Origin: Oscillospiraceae bacterium
Lineage (GTDB): Bacteria; Bacillota; Clostridia; Oscillospirales; Oscillospiraceae
Direction of reading: 5' to 3'
NCBI GenBank assembly: GCA_031263805.1
Contig: JAISFB010000141.1
Location: 1-10,790 of the forward strand
DNA length: 10,790 nt
Both the position numbers and the translations under genes were made by a program. Positions 1 through 5,813 of this stretch are shown here, one piece after another. Each line of letters starts with the position of its first letter. The first letter of the stretch is position 1. The notes under the pieces are model-generated. The model was not told the DNA's origin and ran no database searches. It worked only from the letters and a program-made list of their open reading frames with translations.

Positions 1-10
1 CGCCCCCGTG

Positions 11-19
11 TGCTAAAAT
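11..19 (+). promoter_or_regulatory. Possible extended -10 element for the ROK kinase gene
   Basis: TG at 11-12, one base, then TAAAAT at 14-19 gives an extended -10 box (TGnTAAAAT, one mismatch to TATAAT). It lies about 30 nt before the ATG at 50, and the leader between them is A-rich. The matching -35 box would fall left of the window, so only half of the promoter can be judged. The ribosome binding site GGAGGT at 38-43, with 6-nt spacing, is strong. Confidence 0.4.
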
Positions 20-49
20 AAAATAAATAAATCATCCGGAGGTAGAAAA

Positions 50-991
50 ATGCAAACAAAAAAATACACCGTCGGCATTGACGTCGGCGGGACAAAAACA
101 GCCTACGGCCTTTTCGACGCGGAAAAAAAGCTCATAGGCCGCAGCCGCCATTTTTCGGACGCGAAGCTCCCGCCGGAGGCGTTCTTCGACCAGATAATCG
201 AAAACATCCGCGTGCTGTGTACGGAGGCCGGAGTCGTCGAAAGCGAGCTCGCGGGCGTCGGCGTCGGTATGCCGAGCTTTGTGCGCGCGCCGGACGGATA
301 CATAATCAGAACGGCGAATCTGCCGCTGATACGCGATTTCCCCGCGCCGGAATATTTAACGCGCGCGCTCGGCGGGACGACAGTCGCCGTCGGGAACGAT
401 ATGCACGCCGGCGCGCTGGCGGAGCACCGCTACGGCGCGGGGCGCGGCGCGGAAAATATGCTGTACTGCCTTATGAGCACGGGAATTTCCTCCGGGATAA
501 TCATAGGCGGGCGGCTGTTCCGCGGAAGCTACGGGTTTTCCGGCGAAAGCGGGCATATGATAGTCACGCCCGGCGAGGGGCCGGAATGCGGCTGCGGAAA
601 CCGGGGCTGCGTCTCGGCCTACGCCTCCGCGTCGAGAATACCGATCCACATCAGGAAATGGATAGAGGACGGCGAAAAAACGTCTTTGACGGAGCCGTTT
701 TCCACGGTGCAAATAGCCGAGGGATACAATCGCGGAGACAAGCTCGCCGTCCGCGCGGTGGAGCAGATGACGCGGTATATGGCCGTCTGGCTGTTTAACC
801 TTTATATAACGCTGAACATAAGCTGCTTCGTGTTCGGCGGCGGGCTTCTCAATATGGATCTGCCGCTGCTGAAGCTCGTCCGCGAGAAATTTGACGCGTT
901 TGACAAGGGCGGTATGCCCGTCTCGTTCAAGACGGCGGAGCTCGGCGAGGATTTCGGCATAATCGGCGCGGCGGAGCTTCTGAAAGCATAA
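50..991 (+). CDS. ROK-family sugar kinase
   Basis: A 313-residue ROK protein (the family of bacterial glucokinases, fructokinases, allokinases and N-acetylmannosamine kinases), expected to phosphorylate a free hexose with ATP in the cytoplasm. The N-terminal phosphate-binding loop DVGGTK is at residues 11-16, the catalytic Asp is D117 in GND, and the ExGH sugar/zinc motif is E166-S-G-H169. The zinc motif CxCGxxGC is at C180, C182 and C187, and a GGG turn lies at about 263-265. The length is normal, and there is no N-terminal helix-turn-helix, so it is a kinase and not a NagC/XylR-type repressor. The start is supported by GGAGGT six bases upstream. The residue two after the last zinc Cys, usually Glu or Asp (GCxE), is Ser189; this position normally contacts the sugar, so the substrate cannot be named. 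The next gene starts 43 nt downstream and may be read through from here. Confidence 0.9.
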   Translation: MQTKKYTVGIDVGGTKTAYGLFDAEKKLIGRSRHFSDAKLPPEAFFDQIIENIRVLCTEAGVVESELAGVGVGMPSFVRAPDGYIIRTANLPLIRDFPAPEYLTRALGGTTVAVGNDMHAGALAEHRYGAGRGAENMLYCLMSTGISSGIIIGGRLFRGSYGFSGESGHMIVTPGEGPECGCGNRGCVSAYASASRIPIHIRKWIEDGEKTSLTEPFSTVQIAEGYNRGDKLAVRAVEQMTRYMAVWLFNLYITLNISCFVFGGGLLNMDLPLLKLVREKFDAFDKGGMPVSFKTAELGEDFGIIGAAELLKA

Positions 992-1002
992 TCGGCGCGG
1001 CG
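957..1002 (+). repeat. 17-bp direct duplication at the end of the kinase gene
   Basis: GCATAATCGGCGCGGCG occurs identically at 957-973 and 986-1002, with a 29-bp period. The first copy is read through in the kinase as IIGAA; in the second, another frame makes its TAA the kinase stop codon (989-991). The second copy also carries the putative sigma-E -35 box (GCATAAT, 986-992). It looks like a small local duplication at the gene end. Confidence 0.7.
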
Positions 1003-1014
1003 CGGACATACATA
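986..1014 (+). promoter_or_regulatory. Putative sigma-E (sporulation) promoter for the spoIVF-like pair
   Basis: GCATAAT at 986-992 matches 6/7 of the sigma-E -35 consensus KMATATT. CATACATA at 1007-1014 matches 7/8 of the -10 consensus CATACAHT. The spacer is 14 nt, within the usual range. In Bacillus subtilis the spoIVF operon is transcribed by mother-cell sigma-E, so the location in front of a SpoIVFA/FB-like pair agrees with known biology. The predicted transcription start falls just at the ribosome binding site (AGAGGTGA, 1021-1028), giving a very short leader, which is a reason for caution. Confidence 0.5.
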
Positions 1015-1034
1015 TTATCCAGAGGTGATACGCT

Positions 1035-1544
1035 ATGGATGATTACCGCGCCGTGAGATATAAATCGGCGCACACCGCGCGGCGGCGCACATACGGCGCC
1101 GGCGGTACCGGCGACCAAAAGCGGCGCGTGTCAAAGCTTGCCGTCGCCGTCGCCGCGCTGCTTATCGCGGTGGCGGCGAGATACGCGTTCCCGAATCTCG
1201 CCGCCGCCGTAGGCGATAAGATAAGTCAGAGGTTCAACTATCGCGCGGCGCTCGCGGAGATAGGCCGCGGCCTGACCGGAGAGCGCCGCTTTACGGAAGC
1301 GCTCGGCGAGGCGTGGTCCGTGGCGTTTAAGCCTTCGTCGCAAAGCGAAGCCGCGTCCGGCGATCCGGCCGAACCGTCCCCGGAGGCCGAAGCTCCGTCG
1401 CCCGATATAACGCCCGCGCTACCGGCGGACAATTCAGACGGCTCCGAAAAAACGCTTTCGGAGGCGGCGCTGTCCGCGTTCGCGGAAGCCTCGCGCGAAT
1501 ATGCCGACTATATGACGCCCGCGGGCGCGCAATACGCCATATAA
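1035..1544 (+). CDS. SpoIVFA-like membrane protein lacking the LytM/M23 domain
   Basis: A 169-residue protein with a basic, Arg-rich cytoplasmic N-terminus (1-32) and one transmembrane helix (about 33-50). After it come an amphipathic stretch (about 58-98, with FNYRAALAEIGRGLTGERR-type sequence), a Pro/Ser/Glu/Ala-rich linker (about 100-140) and a short Ala-rich helix to the end. The ribosome binding site AGAGGTGA (1021-1028) fits the ATG. The single-pass topology, the sigma-E-like promoter and the M50 protease gene starting 9 nt after the stop all point to SpoIVFA, the anchor that holds SpoIVFB inactive in the outer forespore membrane. Family members usually carry a C-terminal LytM/M23-like domain; here the protein stops at the linker and no such domain is encoded before the next gene. 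Assignment is mainly by context; the sequence alone would leave it hypothetical. Confidence 0.6.
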   Translation: MDDYRAVRYKSAHTARRRTYGAGGTGDQKRRVSKLAVAVAALLIAVAARYAFPNLAAAVGDKISQRFNYRAALAEIGRGLTGERRFTEALGEAWSVAFKPSSQSEAASGDPAEPSPEAEAPSPDITPALPADNSDGSEKTLSEAALSAFAEASREYADYMTPAGAQYAI

Positions 1545-1553
1545 CGCAGCATA

Positions 1554-2153
1554 ATGAAAAAGCTTCGCGTAGATTTGGCGGCCGCGCTTTTGCCGGCCGC
1601 CGCGTATATTTTGGGCGCGTGGGAGCTCGCTTGTCTCACCGCCGCCGCCGTCCTGATACACGAGCTCGGGCATTACGCCGCCTTGAGGCTGTGCGGCGGA
1701 GAGCTTGTGTCCGTGCGGATAGGCCTGACCGGCGTCGCGATGGAGTATTCGGGGCTCGGCTACGGCGGGGAGGTGATAACGGCGCTCTCGGGGCCTATGG
1801 CGGGCGTCGCGCTCGCGGCGGCGGCCGCCGCCTTCGGGCGGATATTCGGCGTTGACGCAGCGTACAGGCTCGCGGGGCTGAGCCTGATTTTCTCGCTGTT
1901 CAATCTGCTGCCCTTGTTCCCGCTCGACGGAGGCAGGGCGTTGTTTTGCGCGCTCGCGTTCGTGTTCGGGCTGCGCGCGGCGGAAATAACGCGCTCCTCG
2001 CTGACGGCGGCGCTGACGGCGGCGCTCATTTTTTTCGGCATTGTATTGACGCGCGTATCCGGAAACCCGACGCTGCTGATCGCGGCGCTTTGGATCGCCG
2101 GTGCAAATATGCCGCGGCGCGCGCGGCAAACGGGCGTTGCCCGTTGTGTATGA
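1554..2153 (+). CDS. M50 site-2 metalloprotease, SpoIVFB-like
   Basis: A 199-residue multi-pass intramembrane zinc protease. The HExxH motif is HELGH at residues 36-40 (H36, E37, H40), and the third zinc ligand lies in NLLPLFPLDGG at 117-127 (D125). Hydrophobic helices lie at about 8-33, 75-95, 105-120 and 145-162 and near 172-182. In B. subtilis SpoIVFB cleaves pro-sigma-K within the membrane; that role is inferred here from family and neighbours. It lacks the C-terminal CBS domain of the Bacillus protein (288 aa). The ATG has no clear Shine-Dalgarno and follows the previous stop by 9 nt, suggesting translational coupling. A tandem 12-bp repeat (2000-2023) encodes LTAALTAAL in a helix. Codons 191-199 and the stop lie inside the left terminal repeat of the adjoining miniature element, so the native C-terminus has probably been replaced. 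Confidence 0.85.
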   Translation: MKKLRVDLAAALLPAAAYILGAWELACLTAAAVLIHELGHYAALRLCGGELVSVRIGLTGVAMEYSGLGYGGEVITALSGPMAGVALAAAAAAFGRIFGVDAAYRLAGLSLIFSLFNLLPLFPLDGGRALFCALAFVFGLRAAEITRSSLTAALTAALIFFGIVLTRVSGNPTLLIAALWIAGANMPRRARQTGVARCV

Positions 2154-2169
2154 TTAAACGTGCGTGCGC
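2124..2169 (+). repeat. Left terminal inverted repeat of the MITE-like element
   Basis: 46 bp that pair with 2433-2478. The mismatches are at 2136, 2138, 2150, 2154 and 2156 only. It contains its own small hairpin, AACGGGC-GTT-GCCCGTT (2129-2145), and ends in CGTGCGTGCGC. The first 30 bases are read as the last nine codons and the stop of the M50 protease gene. Confidence 0.8.
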
Positions 2170-2364
2170 GCACGGGGAACGCGGCATTCGCCGCGACGGG
2201 GCGTCCCTATTTCCGTTTGCACAGCAGGGCGGCAGCGAAACGCGCCGATTCGCGTGTGGATACAGAGCGCTACCGCACAACGCCCCCGAAATAGCCCGCA
2301 AATGACAGCGCCGCGCCCATCTACTGCTGCCAATCCCCCGTAAGCCTCCGCGATTCAGAGGATT

Positions 2365-2384
2365 CCAAAGGATACTTCCTTTGG
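2365..2384. repeat. Perfect 8-bp stem-loop inside the element
   Basis: CCAAAGGA, loop TACT, TCCTTTGG. No run of T follows on either strand, so it is not a classic intrinsic terminator. It is one of a tandem pair with the hairpin that starts 10 bp downstream. Confidence 0.75.
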
Positions 2385-2394
2385 TCACTCTTTC

Positions 2395-2422
2395 CCCCAT
2401 TTCTCGTGACCGAGAAATGGGG
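2395..2422. repeat. Perfect 12-bp stem-loop inside the element
   Basis: CCCCATTTCTCG, loop TGAC, CGAGAAATGGGG, with all 12 pairs perfect. There is no T-tract after it on either strand. It would form a very stable RNA hairpin if transcribed and could pause polymerase or shield the protease mRNA 3' end, but the sequence does not show that role. Confidence 0.8.
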
Positions 2423-2432
2423 CGCCGCGCAG

Positions 2433-2478
2433 GCGCACGCACGTTCAGTCAAACACAACGGGCGAAGCCCGTTTGCCG
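2433..2478 (-). repeat. Right terminal inverted repeat of the MITE-like element
   Basis: Reverse complement of 2124-2169 at 41/46 positions. It contains AACGGGC-GAA-GCCCGTT (2457-2473), the counterpart of the left-end hairpin; the 3-base loops differ while the arms are conserved. It ends 17 bp before the -35 box of the nfeD-like gene. Confidence 0.8.
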
Positions 2479-2495
2479 GCACATTTCAGCTTTAT

Positions 2496-2524
2496 TTGAC
2501 TTTCGCGCGCGAAAATGATAAAAT
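2496..2524 (+). promoter_or_regulatory. Sigma-A-type promoter of the nfeD-SPFH-ABC operon
   Basis: TTGACT (2496-2501), a 17-bp spacer and TAAAAT (2519-2524), with TG at 2516-2517 making an extended -10. Each hexamer has one mismatch to consensus. The predicted start near 2531 leaves a leader of roughly 15 nt containing the GGAGGTGG ribosome binding site (2533-2540). This supports translation starting at 2545, because the in-frame ATG at 2515 lies within the promoter itself. No sigma-W-type TGAAAC/CGTA pair was seen, although sigma-W controls the related floT operon in Bacillus. Confidence 0.8.
2501..2514. promoter_or_regulatory. 14-bp perfect palindrome between -35 and -10, possible operator
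   Basis: TTTCGCGCGCGAAA is a perfect palindrome lying in the promoter spacer, a position where a bound dimeric repressor would block RNA polymerase. No regulator gene lies next to it. Short CG-rich palindromes can also arise by chance in GC-rich DNA. Confidence 0.4.
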
Positions 2525-2544
2525 CCGTAAACGGAGGTGGGTCT

Positions 2545-3033
2545 ATGAACATACAAGCGGTAATCTGGCTCGGTCTCGCCGTCGCGCTCGCGGCGCTGGA
2601 GGTGGGAACAACCCAATTCGTGAGCATCTGGTTTTCCCTCGCCGCCGTGGCGGCAACGATATTGGCGCTGATCGGCGTGCCCGTCGGGCTGCAGATCCTC
2701 GTCTTTATCATCGCGTCCGCGGTTCTCGTGGCTACGCTGCGTCCGCTCTCCCGCCGTCTTGCCCGCCCCGGCAAGCTACGGCTTCCGCAGACGCCGACAA
2801 ACGCGGATCGGGCGATAGGGGAAACGGCCGTCGTAGTCCGCGACATTGCGGGCGGCGACGTCGGGCAGGTCAAGGTCAACGGCCTTGTCTGGAGCGCCGT
2901 TATGCGGGGAGGCGCCGAGGGCGCGGTGATCCCTGCGGGCGAGCGCGTGCGCGTCCTTTCAATTGAGGGCGCGAAGTTGATCGTACTGCAAGAGGCAAAG
3001 GACGAAAAAAACGAAAAAATAAAAGTGCAATAA
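2545..3033 (+). CDS. NfeD-like membrane protein (short form)
   Basis: A 162-residue protein with a hydrophobic N-terminal half (helices about 5-22, 26-45 and 47-65) and a C-terminal soluble beta domain (about 88-150) of the NfeD OB-fold type, with the characteristic turn around VNGLVWSAV (111-119). It lacks the N-terminal ClpP-like serine protease domain of long NfeD proteins, so it is the short class that partners SPFH proteins. Family knowledge says NfeD OB domains work with stomatins or flotillins in membrane-domain organisation. The start at 2545 is chosen for GGAGGTGG at 2533-2540; an upstream in-frame ATG at 2515 would place the promoter -10 inside the gene. It ends 20 nt before the SPFH gene, the usual NfeD-stomatin pairing. 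Confidence 0.88.
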   Translation: MNIQAVIWLGLAVALAALEVGTTQFVSIWFSLAAVAATILALIGVPVGLQILVFIIASAVLVATLRPLSRRLARPGKLRLPQTPTNADRAIGETAVVVRDIAGGDVGQVKVNGLVWSAVMRGGAEGAVIPAGERVRVLSIEGAKLIVLQEAKDEKNEKIKVQ

Positions 3034-3053
3034 AAGTAATGGAGGAAAATGAA

Positions 3054-3983
3054 ATGACGCCTGTTTACATTCTCGGAGTTCTCGCGGTATTTATCCTGCT
3101 TGTCATCGTATCGAATATAAAAATCGTCCCGCAGGCGTACTCGCGCGTCGTAGAGCGCTTCGGCGCTTACAACGCGACGTGGAACACGGGTCTGCACGTC
3201 AAAATTCCGTTCATAGACAGGCTTTCCCGCCAGGTATCGCTGAAGGAGCAGGTCGCGGACTTCGCCCCGCAGCCGGTCATCACGCGGGACAACGTCACAA
3301 TGCAGATCGACACCGTGGTCTATTTCCAGATCACAGATCCCAAGCTCTATACATACGGCGTAGAGCACCCGATGTCCGCCATAGAAAACCTGACGGCGAC
3401 GACGCTGCGCAACATAGTCGGCGACTTAGAGCTCGACCAGACGCTGACCTCGCGCGACACGATAAACACGCAGATGCGCGTGATCCTCGACGAGGCGACC
3501 GACCCTTGGGGCATAAAGGTCAACCGCGTAGAGCTTAAATCCATCATCCCGCCGCGCGAGATACAGGACGCGATGGAAAAGCAGATGAAGGCCGAGCGCG
3601 AGCGGCGCGAGGCCATACTGCGCGCGGAGGGCGAAAAGCGCAGCGCGATACTCGTGGCGGAAGGCCAAAAGGAATCCGTAATACTCGCCGCCGAGGCCGA
3701 CAAGCGGTCTAAAATACTCGCCGCGGAAGCCGAAAAAGAGGTAAAAATCCGCGAGGCCGAGGGCGAAGCGGAGGCCATAGAGCGCGTGCAGACGTCTGTC
3801 GCCGCCGGCTTGATGAAGATCAATGAGGCCAATCCGTCGGATAAGGCCGTGCTGCTGAAAAGCTACGAAACTCTCGCGAAGGTCGCCAACGGCAGAGCGA
3901 CGAAGATAGTTATCCCGTCCGACCTGCAATCGGTCGCGAGCTTATCCACGGTGATAAAAACGCTTGTTACGGACGAAAAATAG
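3054..3983 (+). CDS. SPFH/Band 7 stomatin-like protein (slipin/QmcA type)
   Basis: A 309-residue membrane-anchored SPFH protein. One N-terminal transmembrane helix (about 4-21) is followed by the Band 7 domain (about 22-180), with RVVERFGAY and the GLHVKIPFIDR segment typical of slipins. Next comes a long charged coiled coil containing five consecutive 11-residue repeats (186-240; DNA 3609-3773), pattern xxIL(x)AEgxKR. The tail (about 250-309) is the conserved oligomerisation end. Such proteins form large ring or cage assemblies that define membrane microdomains and regulate membrane proteases or transporters. The start at 3054 is preferred over the ATG at 3039 because the strong GGAGGA (3041-3046) lies 7 nt before 3054 and overlaps the other ATG. 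It is cotranscribed with the NfeD-like gene and two ABC exporter halves. Confidence 0.92.
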   Translation: MTPVYILGVLAVFILLVIVSNIKIVPQAYSRVVERFGAYNATWNTGLHVKIPFIDRLSRQVSLKEQVADFAPQPVITRDNVTMQIDTVVYFQITDPKLYTYGVEHPMSAIENLTATTLRNIVGDLELDQTLTSRDTINTQMRVILDEATDPWGIKVNRVELKSIIPPREIQDAMEKQMKAERERREAILRAEGEKRSAILVAEGQKESVILAAEADKRSKILAAEAEKEVKIREAEGEAEAIERVQTSVAAGLMKINEANPSDKAVLLKSYETLAKVANGRATKIVIPSDLQSVASLSTVIKTLVTDEK

Positions 3984-3989
3984 CGTCCG
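3970..3989 (+). promoter_or_regulatory. Small hairpin spanning the SPFH stop, abutting the ABC start
   Basis: CGGACG, an 8-nt loop AAAAATAG that includes the TAG stop (3981-3983), then CGTCCG ending one base before the ATG at 3990. The position, together with the lack of a recognisable Shine-Dalgarno for the ABC gene, suggests initiation there may depend on ribosomes arriving from the SPFH gene. No T-run follows, so it is not a terminator. A 6-bp stem is short. Confidence 0.4.
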
Positions 3990-5813
3990 ATGAAAAGTAA
4001 ATTAAAAACGGTCGCCTGGAGTTTCCGCGCCGCCTGGCGGACAGAGAAGCGCACTATGCTGCTGTGGTACGCGCTCAGCGCGCTGCTCGCCGTGTTGCCC
4101 GCCGTCGCGCTGAAATTCAACCAACAGTCGCTGTCGGTGATCAGCGGCTTTCTCGGCGGCGGGGCGTATTCATACGCGGACGCCGCGCCGCCGATAATCG
4201 GGCTCGGAGCGCTGATGATAGCGATAGGGCTGTCGGCGCGGATAAACGGGGACCTGATTTATCTGATGATGTACGATACGTATTACATCGGAACGTGCCA
4301 TATGATAATGGACAACATCCAGCGCGTTGACATGACGGACCTGCTGAAAAAGGACATAAACGACGCGTGGAACTTTTGTTATTTGCGCGCCGGCTCGTTG
4401 ACGGATTTTCTCGTCGGGGCGTGCACAATTCTCTCGAAGGTTATTTCTATCGCGGCGCTGCTTGCCGTCGCGTTTGGCGTGTCGCGGCTTATTTTTGCGA
4501 TTTCTATCGTGTATACCGCCGGAGTGTTTGTCTTGAGCTTTTCTTTTATGGGGCAGATACGCCGAGACGAGCGGCTTAACTTTCAAAACGACCGAATGGT
4601 TGAGTATTACGAAAAACTCGGCGAATCGCCGGGCATGGCGAAGGAAGCGCGCGTCTATGAGAATACCGACGCGATAGTGAGCCAGTGGCGAAAGCCGTTC
4701 AACGATAAGCTTATGAGGGATAAGCGCAAGATAAAGGCGGCGTCGGTCCGTGATTTTGTCAGCGGGGCGGCGTTTTATGTTTTCCTGATTATCACGGTCG
4801 GCGTGAGCGTTGCGGGCGTGGCGCGCGGGGGAATGACGCCGGACGCGTTTCTCGTGCTGTTTACGCTGTGCCTGAACCTGTACAACACCGTGAGCGGCAC
4901 GGCGGGGCATATCGTGCGCTTCGACAGCGGTTTGGACGCGCTTGACAAGCAGCGCCGGTTCTTTGAAATCGCGCCGATGCACGATCCGGAGGCCGACGCG
5001 GGCAAGGCCGGCGCCCCGGCGGATGAAAACACGGTGTTTGAGGCGGACGGGCTGACTTTCTCATACGCTGACAAGCCGGCGATCAAGGGAATAAGCTTTA
5101 AGGTCAGCCGAGGAGAGGTCGTCGCGCTCGTGGGAGCGAACGGCTCCGGCAAATCGACGCTTGTAAAGCTTCTGCTTGATATGTACAAGCCCGACGGCGG
5201 GACTTTGAAGTTGTTCGGACGCGAGTTCGGAGAGTACAAACGCGATTTTCTGCGGAGCAAAATCGGCGTGTTTTTTCAAAATTACTATATATTTCACTCC
5301 CCGCTCCGCGAGAACGTCGGCGTCGGCGCAGTCGAGGATATGGACGACGAGGCGAAAATCCGCGAGGCTATACGTCTCGGCGGCGCGGAGCGCGTCGTTG
5401 AAAAGCTGCCGCGGGGCATTGACACCTTGCTCGGCAAATTTCAGGATCCGACAGGCACGGAGCTCTCCGGCGGGGAGAAGCAGCGCGTCGCCTCGGCGCG
5501 GGCGTATATGAGCAACCGAGACGTGCTTATATTCGACGAACCGGCGAGTATGCTCGACCCGATAGCCGAAATGGAGCAGTTCACGAATATTCAAAAGCTG
5601 CTCGACGGGCGCACGGCTATACTCATCAGCCACCGCGTAGGTTTTGCGAGAATGGCGGATAAAATCATTATGCTAAACGACGGCGAGCTTGCGGAAACCG
5701 GGACCCACGGCGAGCTTATGGCAAAGGGCGGGCTATACGCAAAATTCTTTAACGAGCAGGCGCAGTGGTACAACACGGCGAGCGCCGCGAAAGGAGACTT
5801 GCAAAATGGCTAA
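3990..5813 (+). CDS. Half-size ABC exporter, first subunit of a heterodimer
   Basis: A 607-residue protein with an N-terminal membrane domain (hydrophobic segments about 24-41, 68-83, 140-185 and 260-300) fused to a nucleotide-binding domain (about 348-585). Walker A is GANGSGKST (382-390), the Q-loop glutamine Q430, the signature LSGGE (492-496), Walker B/catalytic Glu D516-E517 and the switch His H548, so the ATPase site residues are complete. No C39 peptidase domain is present, so it is not a leader-cleaving bacteriocin exporter. The start follows the SPFH stop by 6 nt with no clear Shine-Dalgarno, implying coupling. Its end overlaps the next gene by 8 nt, and both proteins end alike in QAQWY before a short tail, supporting a paired heterodimeric exporter. 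The substrate (peptide, lipid or drug) cannot be read from the sequence. Confidence 0.92.
   Translation: MKSKLKTVAWSFRAAWRTEKRTMLLWYALSALLAVLPAVALKFNQQSLSVISGFLGGGAYSYADAAPPIIGLGALMIAIGLSARINGDLIYLMMYDTYYIGTCHMIMDNIQRVDMTDLLKKDINDAWNFCYLRAGSLTDFLVGACTILSKVISIAALLAVAFGVSRLIFAISIVYTAGVFVLSFSFMGQIRRDERLNFQNDRMVEYYEKLGESPGMAKEARVYENTDAIVSQWRKPFNDKLMRDKRKIKAASVRDFVSGAAFYVFLIITVGVSVAGVARGGMTPDAFLVLFTLCLNLYNTVSGTAGHIVRFDSGLDALDKQRRFFEIAPMHDPEADAGKAGAPADENTVFEADGLTFSYADKPAIKGISFKVSRGEVVALVGANGSGKSTLVKLLLDMYKPDGGTLKLFGREFGEYKRDFLRSKIGVFFQNYYIFHSPLRENVGVGAVEDMDDEAKIREAIRLGGAERVVEKLPRGIDTLLGKFQDPTGTELSGGEKQRVASARAYMSNRDVLIFDEPASMLDPIAEMEQFTNIQKLLDGRTAILISHRVGFARMADKIIMLNDGELAETGTHGELMAKGGLYAKFFNEQAQWYNTASAAKGDLQNG

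Larger units (their letters stand above)
2124..2478. mobile_element. MITE-like non-coding element with 46-bp terminal inverted repeats
   Basis: The 355-bp stretch is bounded by inverted copies of one 46-bp sequence, 41 of 46 positions identical, with its outer tip CGGCAAACGGGC facing outward on both sides. The interior holds perfect hairpins at 2180-2195 (6-bp stem), 2365-2384 and 2395-2422 and no convincing gene. This architecture (under 400 bp, terminal inverted repeats, no transposase) is that of a miniature inverted-repeat element mobilised in trans. No clear target-site duplication is visible (left flank ends GCGCG, right flank begins GCACA). It fills the whole gap between the protease gene and the nfeD promoter. 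No transposase family can be named from the ends alone. Confidence 0.65.

Noticed and set aside
356..1009. Long open frame on the minus strand opposite the ROK kinase (217 codons)
   Set aside because: It lies antisense to a gene with clear family motifs, has no domain-like sequence, and its Arg-rich composition is typical of GC-rich shadow frames.
2000..2023. Tandem 12-bp repeat in the protease gene
   Set aside because: It keeps the frame and encodes a plausible membrane helix; a short Ala/Leu-coding repeat in GC-rich DNA is ordinary.
1946..2305. Plus-strand frame crossing from the protease gene into the repeat element
   Set aside because: It runs out of frame with the protease and through the terminal repeat, with no ribosome binding site or recognisable sequence.
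2395..2422. 12-bp hairpin considered as an intrinsic terminator for the protease operon
   Set aside because: No T-run follows on either strand, so it is listed only as a structural hairpin of the element.
2124..2478. Inverted repeats and hairpins considered as a CRISPR array or riboswitch
   Set aside because: There are only two inverted copies and no regularly spaced direct repeats, and no known aptamer pattern was recognised.
2406..2966. 186-codon plus-strand frame overlapping the nfeD-like gene
   Set aside because: It begins inside a hairpin of the repeat element and is out of frame with a well-supported NfeD gene that has its own promoter and ribosome binding site.
4170..4982. 270-codon minus-strand frame opposite the first ABC gene
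   Set aside because: It is a shadow of a confidently identified gene; it is rich in His and Arg and shows no recognisable motif.
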